Assembly: GCA_001303705.1 (NCBI GenBank)
Contig: LJUI01000005.1
Span: 1-45,400 of the forward strand
DNA length: 45,400 nucleotides
Origin: a candidate division TA06 bacterium SM23_40
GTDB taxonomy: Bacteria; LJUI01; SM1-40
Direction: 5' to 3'
Positions 9,285-19,437 of this stretch are shown one piece after another. The translations under genes and the position numbers were made by a program. The notes below the pieces were generated by a model. The model searched no databases and was not told where the DNA came from. It saw only the letters and a list, made by a program, of their open reading frames with translations. Position 1 is the first letter of the stretch. Every line of letters begins with the position of its first letter.

Positions 9285-10082
9285 ATGTGTAAGAGTCGAG
9301 CTGAGATCAGTAGAGTCACGCGATCGAAAAGGGAGGCCAGGGCCAGCTACGACAAGATGAGTAGATGGTATGACGTAGTAGCTGGTCACTTCGAGAGTAA
9401 GCATAGGGACATCGCCTTAGCACAAATGAATATTCAAGAGGGCGAGATCATTCTTGAAATAGGATGTGGCACCGGACGCTCTCTCTTGGCACTGGCCCAA
9501 TCAGTCGACGGCTCAGGCAGGGTCTACGGGATTGACATATCAGAAGGCATGCTCGACATCTCACGAGCAAAGGTCCGGAGAGCGAGACTATCCGATAGAA
9601 TCATATTGATCTGCGGCGACGCTGCTGACCTTCCGTTCAGACCGCATTCCTTCGACGCCATTCTAGTAATCTTCACTCTTGAGCTCTTCGATACGCCTGA
9701 GATTCCAATCGTTCTATGCCAGTGGAGGAAGGCCCTCAGAGACACCGGACGCATCTGTGTGGTGGCAATGTCAAAGAAGGGAAAAGTTGGTCTGGTGATG
9801 AGGCTCTACGAATGGGCGCACCGGAGGTTTCCGTCCTATGTCGATTGCCGACCGATTCTTGTCTGGAAGGCGCTGAAAGATGCAGGTCTCCACATTGTTG
9901 ATGCTTCGGAAGTCTCCGGGTGGACACTGCCCGTTGAGGTCGTCGTGGCGAAAAAGCGCTACCATCCACTCGAGCAACCTGAATGTGACCGAACCACAGA
10001 GAACAAAAAGAGAAGCTCGCCACGAAGTCCTACCCAGGTGCGTCAGGATTCGCCGAAACGCCCTGGGCAGACTGCCAAGTGA
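9285..10082 (+). CDS. Class I SAM-dependent methyltransferase
   Basis: SYDKMSRWYDVVAG; ILEIGCGTGRSLLALA; VYGIDISEGMLDISRAKV; GDAADLPFRPHSFDAI. Confidence 0.88.
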   Translation: MCKSRAEISRVTRSKREARASYDKMSRWYDVVAGHFESKHRDIALAQMNIQEGEIILEIGCGTGRSLLALAQSVDGSGRVYGIDISEGMLDISRAKVRRARLSDRIILICGDAADLPFRPHSFDAILVIFTLELFDTPEIPIVLCQWRKALRDTGRICVVAMSKKGKVGLVMRLYEWAHRRFPSYVDCRPILVWKALKDAGLHIVDASEVSGWTLPVEVVVAKKRYHPLEQPECDRTTENKKRSSPRSPTQVRQDSPKRPGQTAK

Positions 10083-10093
10083 GGAGCGCAGAC

Positions 10094-10345
10094 ATGCAGA
10101 GACTCAGTGTGAGCGCAACGGCTCTCGGATTCGGCCTGACCTGGGCTGTCGCCATATTGTCTATCGGCTGGACCTCCATGTTCGGGTGGGGAACGAGAGT
10201 TGTGGGAGTCGTATCATCACTGTATATCGGCTACGCGCCGACCTTCCTCGGTGGCATCATCGGAGCTCTCTGGGCGCTCGTTGACGGCGCAATCGGGGGA
10301 GCGATATTCGCCCTCGTCTACAACGCAGTCGTCAGGAGGAGGTAG
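10094..10345 (+). CDS. Small membrane protein, holin-like
   Basis: 83 aa, two hydrophobic segments: MQRLSVSATALGFGLTWAVAILSIGWTSMFGWGTRVVGVVSSLYIGYAPTFLGGIIGALWALVDGAIGGAIFALVYNAVVRRR. Confidence 0.6.
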   Translation: MQRLSVSATALGFGLTWAVAILSIGWTSMFGWGTRVVGVVSSLYIGYAPTFLGGIIGALWALVDGAIGGAIFALVYNAVVRRR

Positions 10346-10507
10346 CGCACTCTCCGACCGCTTTTCGCTCATCGTCGCCACTTCTCTTTGCTGTCGCCGG
10401 CAGAATTCACAGAGCTAACACGGCTGCCGACGCTGACCTCGAGGTCCAGGTGGCGCCCGTACTCTCACAGCAATCATTCCTCTCTGCGAGATCAAGGAGG
10501 CCTCTCG

Positions 10508-12955
10508 ATGACTCAAGGAACCGTGAACACCGAGGATCTAAGAAAAACCCCTTTGCGCGAGCTATTCGACACACTCTCCTCGAGCGAAAACGGTCTCTCT
10601 TCCCCAGAGGCGAGAGATCGACTCGAGCGCTACGGCCCTAACGAAATCTCCGAGAAGAAAGTGAGTCCCATCCTCAAGTTCCTGAGCTATTTCTGGGGGC
10701 CGATACCGTGGATGATCGAAGTTGCCGCGATACTATCGGCGATCATCCGCCACTGGGAGGACTTCTGGATCATCCTGGCGCTCCTTCTGCTCAATGCAGT
10801 GGTGCGGTTCTGGCAAGAACACAAGGCAGATACAGCCATCGAAGCGCTGAAGGAGAAGCTTGCACTTGTGGCGCGAGTCCTGCGCGATGGCACATGGTCG
10901 CAGATCCCTGCGGGAGAACTCGTTCCAGGAGATGTGGTCCGCGTGCGCCTGGGCGATCGCGTCCCCGCCGACATCAGACTGATCGACGGCGACTACCTCA
11001 TGATAGATGAATCGGCGTTGACCGGAGAATCGATGCCTGTCGAGAAACATGTCGCCGATGTCGCCTACGCCGGTTCGATCATACGTCAGGGGGAGATGAC
11101 AGCTCTCGTCGTTTCCACCGGAATGAGCACTTACTTCGGGAAGACCGCCACGTTGGTGGAAGAGGCAGAGACCCGCAGCCACTTCCAGAGGGCGGTGGTC
11201 AAGATCGGCGACTACCTGATTGCGCTTGGCGGACTGCTCGTGATAACCATCTTTCTTGTGGCGCTCTTCCGTCACGAGAGCCTGCTGGAGACGCTTCAGT
11301 TCGCGCTGGTCCTTACTGTTGCGGCAATACCGGTGGCACTCCCGGCTGTCCTTTCCGTCACCATGGCGGTGGGGGCCATGGCCCTGGCAAGAAAAAAAGC
11401 CATCGTCAGCAGGCTGGTTGCCATTGAGGAAATGGCAGGAATGGATGTGCTCTGTTCGGATAAGACCGGCACCATCACCAAGAATGAGATCACTGTCGCT
11501 GAAGCCGTTCCCCTCGGCTCCTTTGCAGAGAATGATGTTCTGCTCTTCGGGACAATGGCATCGAGGGAGGAAGACAGGGATCCCATCGACGATGCAGTCA
11601 TCGCCGGGGCCGAGAGCTTGCATCTGCTGAATGGGGCATCGGGTGGGTTCAGGGCAGTCGAGTTCACACCCTTTGATCCTGTCTCGAAACGCACGGAAGC
11701 GACCATAGAGGATGCTGAGGGCAAGCGCTTCAAGGTCGCGAAGGGTGCACCTCAGAGTATCCTATCGCTCGCAGCAGAGAGGGAGACTATCAGCGCCGGC
11801 GTGGAAAAACATGTCGATCTTTTTGCCACAAGAGGACAACGTGCACTCGGTGTGGCCAAGACCGACGAGCAGGAAGAGTGGCACTATGTCGGGCTCATAG
11901 CTCTCCAAGATCCAGCGCGTGAAGACTCAGCGGAGACGATAAGGACCGCTCAGTCGATGGGCGTAGATGTGAAGATGGTGACGGGTGACCACACCGCCGT
12001 AGCCAAGGAGATCGCCCGGGAGATACATCTGGGGATGAACATCGTCGAGGCCTCCGCGTTTCTCGACAGACCCGACAGGGAGGCACTGGAAATCGTCGAG
12101 AAGGCGGATGGTTTTGCGCAGGTCTTCCCTGAACACAAGTACCATATTGTAGAACTGCTTCAGGGCAGAGGACATATCGTCGGGATGACAGGAGATGGAG
12201 TCAATGATGCGCCTGCACTCAGGAAGGCCGACGTGGGAATCGCTGTTGCGGGCGCTACCGACGCGGCAAAATCAGCTGCCGCAATCGTGCTGACCACACC
12301 GGGTCTCTCCGTCATAATCGATGCCATAAAGCAGAGCCGAGCTATCTTCCAGCGAATGACCAACTACTCAATCTACCGAATTGCGGAGACGATCAGGGTA
12401 CTGATCTTCATCACACTGTCAATCATCGCGTTTCGCTTCTATCCGGTTTCCGCCCTCATGATTGTCCTGTTGGCGCTCCTGAACGATGCGCCAATCATGA
12501 CCATCGCGTATGACAATGTGAAATACTCTGAGAAACCGGAGAAATGGAATATGCGGGCGATATTGACCATATCGACCATGCTCGGTATCATCGGTGTCCT
12601 ATCGTCCTTCCTGATCCTCTACATCGGCAGGGATCTCTTTCACCTCACCCGCGAGGTCCTCCAATCCTTCATGTATCTGAAACTCTCGGTGGCAGGGCAC
12701 TTCACAGTCTTCGTGGCCCGTACAAGAGGTCCGTTCTGGTCGATCAGACCGGCAAAGCCGGTCTTCATGGCAGTCATAGTGACGCAACTTATCGCCACAT
12801 TGATCACTGTCTATGGGATATTACTGCCTGCGATGGGTTGGAGACTCGCATTCTTCGTATGGGGCTACGCCCTCGCCGCCTTTCTCATAACCGACCTCCT
12901 GAAGACGCGCCTCTACAGCGTTCTGGACCATGGCGGCATACGGTTCCACCGATAA
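10508..12955 (+). CDS. P-type ATPase, proton-efflux (type IIIA-like)
   Basis: DKTGTITKNEITV phosphorylation motif; TGDGVNDAPALRKADVGIAVAGATDAAKSAAAIVLTTPGLSVI; N-terminal cation-ATPase domain. Start MTQGTVNTEDLRK at 10508. Confidence 0.9.
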   Translation: MTQGTVNTEDLRKTPLRELFDTLSSSENGLSSPEARDRLERYGPNEISEKKVSPILKFLSYFWGPIPWMIEVAAILSAIIRHWEDFWIILALLLLNAVVRFWQEHKADTAIEALKEKLALVARVLRDGTWSQIPAGELVPGDVVRVRLGDRVPADIRLIDGDYLMIDESALTGESMPVEKHVADVAYAGSIIRQGEMTALVVSTGMSTYFGKTATLVEEAETRSHFQRAVVKIGDYLIALGGLLVITIFLVALFRHESLLETLQFALVLTVAAIPVALPAVLSVTMAVGAMALARKKAIVSRLVAIEEMAGMDVLCSDKTGTITKNEITVAEAVPLGSFAENDVLLFGTMASREEDRDPIDDAVIAGAESLHLLNGASGGFRAVEFTPFDPVSKRTEATIEDAEGKRFKVAKGAPQSILSLAAERETISAGVEKHVDLFATRGQRALGVAKTDEQEEWHYVGLIALQDPAREDSAETIRTAQSMGVDVKMVTGDHTAVAKEIAREIHLGMNIVEASAFLDRPDREALEIVEKADGFAQVFPEHKYHIVELLQGRGHIVGMTGDGVNDAPALRKADVGIAVAGATDAAKSAAAIVLTTPGLSVIIDAIKQSRAIFQRMTNYSIYRIAETIRVLIFITLSIIAFRFYPVSALMIVLLALLNDAPIMTIAYDNVKYSEKPEKWNMRAILTISTMLGIIGVLSSFLILYIGRDLFHLTREVLQSFMYLKLSVAGHFTVFVARTRGPFWSIRPAKPVFMAVIVTQLIATLITVYGILLPAMGWRLAFFVWGYALAAFLITDLLKTRLYSVLDHGGIRFHR

Positions 12956-13402
12956 GAATCTCGAAATAGGCACCGTCTCCTTGATGTCACTCACGGGTTT
13001 GCGTTCACTGCGGCTGGCATGACGGGGTTACTTCGCTCGCCTGATCCGGTAGATGGCAGACTCCTGGAACAAGAGCGGAGTAGGAAGGTCGAGGCTCACG
13101 AGACGGTAGACCCTCGGCCAGACAACCAGGTGTGCGGCTTCCACCGGAGGACACGTCGAACGTAGCATCAGCTTCATCAGGTGACAAGGTGGCATGAGGG
13201 AGGGCGATGACTCTACTGGGCGACCCTGACAGAGACCTGAGTTTGGTGTAATCGGGAAGGGCCCCGTGAACCGTCGAAGAACGATAGGATTCTGGGGAGT
13301 AACAGGAATAGGCGTCGGGGGCATGGTAGAGTAAGGTCCTTCGGCGCCGCACCTCTCTCCCACCTCGGGAGTCGGTCTCCGAGCGACCAGTTCGCACTCC
13401 CT

Positions 13403-14557
13403 TTAGCCGGGTGCCTGGCGATCGATCGGCTCCCCCAGGGCGGAGGCACGTGCCTCCTTCAGTCTTTCGATGAGGCGATCGTAGGAATCGATGAACTTCT
13501 GTACACCTTCTTTCTCCAGTTGCCGCGTTACCTCCTCTACGTCGATTCCCAGTTGACACAACTGCCGAAAGACGTGCCGGGCCCCCGCCGCGCCCTCCTC
13601 CAGACGCGGTGCCGGATTGCCGTGGTCGCGATACGCATCGAGGGTCTCGAGCGGGAGGGTGCTCACTGTCCCAGGTCCGATGAGGGGCTCCACATACTTC
13701 ACATCGCTGTAGGCCGGGTTCTTGGTGCCAGTACTCGCCCACAGGGGACGTTGGGTGCGCGCGCCCGTGGCGGCCAGTCTGCGGAATCGCGCGCCGCCGA
13801 AGATCTCCTTGTAGATCTGGTATGCCACCTTGGCGCTCGCAATCGCGACCTGTCCGTGGATGCTCGCAGCGACCCCGGCTCCGGAACCTTCTCCCTGTAT
13901 CAGTCTCTCCAGCACGGGGTCGACCAACACATCGATCCTGCTGAGAAAGAAGCTGGCGACGGACGCCACATGCTCCAGAGGCTCTGACCTCGCTGCCCGC
14001 GTTTCGAGCCCGGCGAGGTACGCCTCGGCGACGTCCCGGTAACGCGCAAGGCCGAAGAGCAGCGTCACGTTGACGTTGATCCCCTCGCCGATGAGCTGCT
14101 GGACGGCCAACAGCCCCTCAACGGTCGCCGGGACCTTGATCAGCACGTTCGGGCGGTCCACCGCAGCCCAGAGCCGGCGCGCCTCAACGACCGTACCGGC
14201 CGAGTCGTCCGCGAGGTGAGGAGAGACTTCCAGGCTCACAAACCCGTCCCTGCCTGCCGTCCCATCGTAGGTAGGACGAAAGAGGTCGCTTGCTCTCTGC
14301 ACATCCTCCACGGTGAGCGCCTCGTAGATCGCCTCGACACTCCTCTCCCGGAGGGCAAGAAGACGAATCGCCTCGTCATAGTCATGGCTGCCGGCGATGG
14401 CCCTCTCGAAGATGGGCGGGTTGGAGGTCACGCCACGCAGACCATCCTCCTCGATCAGCTGCAGGAGCTTTCCCGAGGAGAGCATACCCCGGCGGATGAA
14501 GTCGAGCCAGATGCTCTGACCGAATGCGCTCAGTCTGGAGAGAGGAGAATCGTTCAC
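13403..14557 (-). CDS. tal: Transaldolase (long, type 2-like form)
   Basis: SIWLDFIRRGMLSSGKLLQLIEEDGLRGVTSNPPIFERAI; FVSLEVSPHLADD; VLIKVPATVEGLLAVQQLIGEGINVNVTLLFGLARY; RPLWASTGTKNPAYSDVKYVEPLIGPGTVSTLPLETLDAY. Confidence 0.96.
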   Translation of the reverse strand: MNDSPLSRLSAFGQSIWLDFIRRGMLSSGKLLQLIEEDGLRGVTSNPPIFERAIAGSHDYDEAIRLLALRERSVEAIYEALTVEDVQRASDLFRPTYDGTAGRDGFVSLEVSPHLADDSAGTVVEARRLWAAVDRPNVLIKVPATVEGLLAVQQLIGEGINVNVTLLFGLARYRDVAEAYLAGLETRAARSEPLEHVASVASFFLSRIDVLVDPVLERLIQGEGSGAGVAASIHGQVAIASAKVAYQIYKEIFGGARFRRLAATGARTQRPLWASTGTKNPAYSDVKYVEPLIGPGTVSTLPLETLDAYRDHGNPAPRLEEGAAGARHVFRQLCQLGIDVEEVTRQLEKEGVQKFIDSYDRLIERLKEARASALGEPIDRQAPG

Positions 14558-15015
14558 TGAAGCTTCACCTCGCCTTCCAACGCCGCAATCTTGGCCAGGC
14601 GACGCCGATGCCGCGCGGCCCCGCTGAAGCGGGCTGCCAGGAAGGCCTGGACGAGCTCCCAGGCGAGCGATTCGCCGACCACGTGCCCGCCCAGACAGAT
14701 CAGATTCATGTTATCATCCTCCACTCCCTGGCGGGCGGAAAAGACATCATGTATCAATCCGGCACGAACACCTGGCACCTTATTGGCCGCGACGGACGCT
14801 CCTACGCCGCTGCCACAGACTGCCATCCCTCGCTCCACCTCTCCTCCGGCCACGCTCCTCGCAAGCGGTATCACGAAATCAGGGTAGTCATCCCCGACAT
14901 CCAGGCTCGAGGCACCGAAGTCCACCACCTCGTGCCCGGAGCCACGCAGAGCGTTGGCCAGTTGCTCCTTCAGGGCAAATCCCCCATGGTCTGCAGCGAC
15001 TCCGATACGCATCAT
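14554..15015 (-). CDS. rpiB: Ribose 5-phosphate isomerase B
   Basis: [79 protein letters not shown]. Confidence 0.96.
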   Translation of the reverse strand: MMRIGVAADHGGFALKEQLANALRGSGHEVVDFGASSLDVGDDYPDFVIPLARSVAGGEVERGMAVCGSGVGASVAANKVPGVRAGLIHDVFSARQGVEDDNMNLICLGGHVVGESLAWELVQAFLAARFSGAARHRRRLAKIAALEGEVKLQ

Positions 15016-17072
15016 TCTTGCTCCCTTCCCTGATCCACCAAGGCGCGAGCCCGGCTGCATACGTTTTCGACACTGAAGCCGAATTCACGCATCACCGCCT
15101 CCCCTGGGGCGGATAGACCGAACCGATCGACGCCGATTACGGCGACCTGTGGCCCGATGTACCCCCTCCAGCCGAGGGAGACGCCCGCCTCGATTGCGAG
15201 GACGGGCACCCCCTGGGGTACCACCTGTCTACGATATTCGGCCGGCTGCGCCTCGAAGAGCTGCCAGCTGGGCATACTCACCACGCGCACCCTCACGCCT
15301 TCCGTGGCCAGCTTGTCTCGGGCAGCCAACGCCAGGTGTACCTCAGAACCTGTCGCGACGAGGTTGATATCAGGTGCCCCTCCCTCTGGCGCAGGGGCGA
15401 GGACGTAGCCACCGAACCGTACTCCAACAAGTAGAGCGGGATAATCTTTGACGTCCAGCACCGGGAGCTTCTGTCGGGTGAGCACCAGCGCCACGGGCCC
15501 ACCCCAGTGCTCGACAGCGACGCGCCAGGACGCGGCTGTCTCATTGGCGTCAGCTGGGCGGATGAGGACGAGGCCGGGGATGGACCGCAGGCCGCACAAC
15601 TGCTCCACCGGCTGATGGGTTGGACCATCCTCCCCGAGGGCGACACTGTCGTGGGTGAAGACGTAGATGACATGAAGCCCGTCCATCGCCGCCAGACGGA
15701 CGGGCGGCCGCATATAGTCACTGAAGATCAGAAAAGTACCCCCGTAGGGAATAAGACCACGGTGCAGGGCCATACCGTTCAGGATGGCCCCCATGGCGTG
15801 CTCACGAATGCCGAAGTGCAGATTGCGCCCGGCCCTGTTGTCCGCCCCGAAGTCCCCTCCGCCTTCGATGAGCGTATGGGTGCTCGGAGCCAGGTCAGCA
15901 GAACCACCTATCAACTCGGGGAGCTGATGAGCGATGGCATTGAGAACCTTGCCAGAGGCAGTCCGCGTCGCCGCGGGGCCCTGGTTCGAGCTGAAGATCG
16001 GAAGGTTTGAACTCCATGGCTCGGGGAGTCGGCCCTGGATAACCCGCCGTAACTCCGCTGCCAGGTCGGGGTACTCCTCCGCATATGCCTCGAGGCGTCC
16101 CTCCCATCTCGCCTGCCGCTCCGCTCCCCGTCCGACAGCCTTGCGGAAGTGGACCCGAGCCTCCGTCGGGATGTAGAACAGGGGCTCCAGAGGCCAGCCC
16201 AGGCGCTCCTTTGTCAGACGGACCTCCTCCTCACCAAGGGGCTCGCCGTGAGCAGCGGCGGTATCCTGCTTGTGGGGACTGCCGTACCCGATGTGAGTAT
16301 GGACGTCGATGAGCGACGGTCGGTCCTTCTCCTCCCGAGCAGCCCGGATGGCGGCGGCAATGGCAGCGATGTCGTTCCCATCCTTCACTCGCTGAGTGTG
16401 CCAGCCGAAGGCAGCGAAGCGGGCGACACGATCCTCGCTGAAGGCGAGCTCAGTGCTGCCTTCAATTGTGACATGGTTGTCGGCATAGAGCACGATCAGC
16501 TTGCCGAGCCGCAGGTGGCCGGCCAGAGAGCCGGCTTCGGATGAGATTCCCTCCATCAGGTCCCCATCGCTCGCCAGGACGTAGGTGTGGTGGTCCACGA
16601 TCGTGTGGCCCGGCCGGTTGAAGCGAGCTGCCAGGGCAGTTTCGGCAACGGCCATCCCGACTCCGTTGCCGAAGCCCTGACCGAGGGGGCCTGTGGTCGC
16701 CTCAACGCCGGGGGTCCTGCCGTACTCGGGATGACCAGGGGTACGGCTTCCCCACTGGCGGAAGCGCTTCAGTTCTTCCAGCCGAAGATCATACCCCGTG
16801 AGATGGAGAAGAGCATAGAGCAACATGGATCCATGCCCGGCCGAGAGGATAAAACGATCCCGGTCGGGCCAGTGAGGGTCGCCGGGATTGAACTTGAGGA
16901 AACGATCCCACAGGGTATACGCCATGGCTGCCGAGCCCAGCGGCAGTCCAGGATGCCCCGAGTTGGCCTTCTGCACGGCATCCACCGCCAGGAAACGAAT
17001 CGTATTGACACACAACTCGTCCGATTCTGAAACGGCCCCTTCGGTCGCGCCCTCCGCGTCTCGTTTCTTCAT
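15012..17072 (-). CDS. tkt: Transketolase
   Basis: [109 protein letters not shown]. Confidence 0.97.
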   Translation of the reverse strand: MKKRDAEGATEGAVSESDELCVNTIRFLAVDAVQKANSGHPGLPLGSAAMAYTLWDRFLKFNPGDPHWPDRDRFILSAGHGSMLLYALLHLTGYDLRLEELKRFRQWGSRTPGHPEYGRTPGVEATTGPLGQGFGNGVGMAVAETALAARFNRPGHTIVDHHTYVLASDGDLMEGISSEAGSLAGHLRLGKLIVLYADNHVTIEGSTELAFSEDRVARFAAFGWHTQRVKDGNDIAAIAAAIRAAREEKDRPSLIDVHTHIGYGSPHKQDTAAAHGEPLGEEEVRLTKERLGWPLEPLFYIPTEARVHFRKAVGRGAERQARWEGRLEAYAEEYPDLAAELRRVIQGRLPEPWSSNLPIFSSNQGPAATRTASGKVLNAIAHQLPELIGGSADLAPSTHTLIEGGGDFGADNRAGRNLHFGIREHAMGAILNGMALHRGLIPYGGTFLIFSDYMRPPVRLAAMDGLHVIYVFTHDSVALGEDGPTHQPVEQLCGLRSIPGLVLIRPADANETAASWRVAVEHWGGPVALVLTRQKLPVLDVKDYPALLVGVRFGGYVLAPAPEGGAPDINLVATGSEVHLALAARDKLATEGVRVRVVSMPSWQLFEAQPAEYRRQVVPQGVPVLAIEAGVSLGWRGYIGPQVAVIGVDRFGLSAPGEAVMREFGFSVENVCSRARALVDQGREQE

Positions 17073-17134
17073 AGCGACCCCTTCACTTCGCTACGCTCGT
17101 TGTGCACTCGGACCATTGACGACGACCGTGCCTC

Positions 17135-19267
17135 CTACGCGCTCCTCAATGCATTGACATAGTATTTCTCGACGTATTCCTTGACCATGCGCCGGGCGGA
17201 GAACCGCGGGCCGTTGCTCTTCATCGACTCTTTCATGATCCTGACCCATCCGTTCGGCACACCGTCCTCGGAGACCCTGTAGTAGAGTGGGATGACCTCT
17301 CTCTCCAGTATACGGTAGATCGCCTCGGCATCCCCCTGATCCCGATTATCACTCACGTCTCCCCCTCCGAACGCCCAACCGTTCTTCCCATTGAACCCTT
17401 CTATCCACCATCCATCCATGATGCTCAGATGAAGAACTCCGTTGAGGGCTGCCTTCATCCCACTGGTCCCGCAGGCCTCCATGGGCGGCAGCGGATTGTT
17501 GAGCCAGACATCGACGCCGTGAACCATATATTGTGCGAGTTGCTCCCCGTAGTCCTCCACAAAGGCGATGCGGCCCCCGAGAGCAGGATCACGGGCAGCA
17601 TTGAATATCTTCTGTAACTTGAGCTTGGCGGGGTCATCTGCAGGATGTGCCTTGCCGGCGAATATGATCTGTATCGGACGCCACCGATCATTCAGGAGCT
17701 TCTTCAGCCGTCCGATGTCGTAGAAGATCAGATCCGCCCTCTTGTACGTCGCAAAGCGGCGGGCGAAACCTACGGTCAGGACTGAGGGATCGAGCAGTGT
17801 TCCCCACCCTATCGTAATGGAAGGCCCTACCCGGTCCTCCACCCAGCGGCGACGCGCGTGCTCGCGAATGGTGTTGACCAGTTTCATCTTCAACCAGTAG
17901 TGAGTCTGCCAGAGCTCCTCGTCCGGAATGTCGTCGACCAGCTCCCAGATGACGGGGTTGTCATGATCCGTCAACCAACTGGGGCCGAGATACTTGTTGA
18001 GAAGGAGCTCCATCTTGGGCTCGATCCATGTAGGAACATGTACGCCGTTTGTCACATGATCGATAGGCACCTTCTCCTCCGGGAGGTCGGGCCAGAGACT
18101 TCGCCACATGCGGCGGGCCACTTCGCCGTGACGCTCGCTGACTCCGTTGTGATACCCGGACATCCTGAGGGCGAACGCCGTCATATTGAAGCCCGCGTTC
18201 GGATCCTGGGAGTGGACCCCCAACCGGAAGAAGGCCTGGCGATCCACGCCCAAGGCCGCCCAGTACGCACGGAAGTACTTCTCCATCAGCTGAAACGGAA
18301 AGACGTCGTGACCAGCCGGCACCGGAGTATGCGTCGTGAAGACGGAGGTGCTTCTCACCTGATCGACAGCTTCTTCATAGCTCGTCCCTCCCTCGACCCG
18401 CTCCCTGATCCGTTCCAGAAGCGCAAAGGCAGCGTGTCCCTCATTGAGATGGAGAACAGAGTGCTTGATGCCCAGCGTCTTCAGGACCTGGGACCCTCCA
18501 ATCCCCAGAACGATCTCCTGACGCAGCCGCTGTTCAAGATCCCCCCCGTAGAGGCGGGCTGAAATGCCCCGGTTCCACGGTTCATTAACCTCTACGTCGG
18601 TATCCATTAGATAGAGCACTACGCTGCCGACGACCACCTCCCAGACGGCGACATGGATGGGAGGCTCAATGAAAGGCACCGCAACGAGCAGTTGTCCCCC
18701 ATCCGGGTTGGGAACCCTGGAGATCGATGCTGAATCCCGATCGAGGATCTGGTCCTTGCTTATCTGCCAGCCATCATCACGGACCTCCTGCCGGACGTAT
18801 CCTTCCGGATACATGAAGCCGATGGCCACCAAGGGGACACGCAGGTCACTAGACTCCTTGAGATAGTCACCGGCCAGGAAGCCCAGGCCGCCCGCATAGA
18901 AAGGCAAGGAATGGTGCAACCCGAACTCCGCCGAGAAGTAAGCGATGGACCCGGAGTCCTGCGATGGGGCCTTCTCAGTGAACCAGCCGCCCTCGGTGTC
19001 GACGTACTCTCGGAATTGGGCGAAGACAACGTCGTAGTGACGGAGGTAGTCCGGGTGGCCTGCGGCCGATTCCAGGATCTCGTGAGGAAGCTCCTTGAGC
19101 ATCTTGATCGGATTGTGTCCCGCCTCCTTCCACCCGGGGCGATCGAGCGTCTTGAAGAGCATCCTCGCAGCCGGGTGCCAGCTCCACCAGAGATTCATCG
19201 CCATCTCTCCCAGTCCATTCAGCCGCTCCGGGAGATGGGGGAAAGCGCTCTGTGTGACTTCTGCCAT
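17135..19267 (-). CDS. glgP: Alpha-glucan (glycogen/starch) phosphorylase
   Basis: NLWWSWHPAARMLF; AYFSAEFGLHHSLPFYAGGLGFLAGDYLKESSDL; HLNEGHAAFALLERI; FARRFATYKRADLI; GTSGMKAALNGVLHLSIMDGWWIEG. Confidence 0.95.
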   Translation of the reverse strand: MAEVTQSAFPHLPERLNGLGEMAMNLWWSWHPAARMLFKTLDRPGWKEAGHNPIKMLKELPHEILESAAGHPDYLRHYDVVFAQFREYVDTEGGWFTEKAPSQDSGSIAYFSAEFGLHHSLPFYAGGLGFLAGDYLKESSDLRVPLVAIGFMYPEGYVRQEVRDDGWQISKDQILDRDSASISRVPNPDGGQLLVAVPFIEPPIHVAVWEVVVGSVVLYLMDTDVEVNEPWNRGISARLYGGDLEQRLRQEIVLGIGGSQVLKTLGIKHSVLHLNEGHAAFALLERIRERVEGGTSYEEAVDQVRSTSVFTTHTPVPAGHDVFPFQLMEKYFRAYWAALGVDRQAFFRLGVHSQDPNAGFNMTAFALRMSGYHNGVSERHGEVARRMWRSLWPDLPEEKVPIDHVTNGVHVPTWIEPKMELLLNKYLGPSWLTDHDNPVIWELVDDIPDEELWQTHYWLKMKLVNTIREHARRRWVEDRVGPSITIGWGTLLDPSVLTVGFARRFATYKRADLIFYDIGRLKKLLNDRWRPIQIIFAGKAHPADDPAKLKLQKIFNAARDPALGGRIAFVEDYGEQLAQYMVHGVDVWLNNPLPPMEACGTSGMKAALNGVLHLSIMDGWWIEGFNGKNGWAFGGGDVSDNRDQGDAEAIYRILEREVIPLYYRVSEDGVPNGWVRIMKESMKSNGPRFSARRMVKEYVEKYYVNALRSA

Positions 19268-19437
19268 CGTAGTACCCCTCGCTTGGGTCGCAAGCACTGG
19301 ATACGTACCCATGCACGTTTACTCACTCTTCGATCTCTTTCGAAACTCCCCCTCTCCTTTCATCCTTCCGGACCCTGCCTCAAGATGACGTGTCGTCTTC
19401 TGTTGTTCGATCGGTCCAATCGAATCCCGGCCCAGCA

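Noticed and set aside
10094-10345. Phage lysis module
   Set aside because: Holin-like protein is alone; no endolysin, integrase or structural genes nearby.
13005-13742. 245-aa minus-strand ORF
   Set aside because: Half of it overlaps tal in another frame; no recognisable domain. Only the gap region 13005-13402 is kept as an open question.
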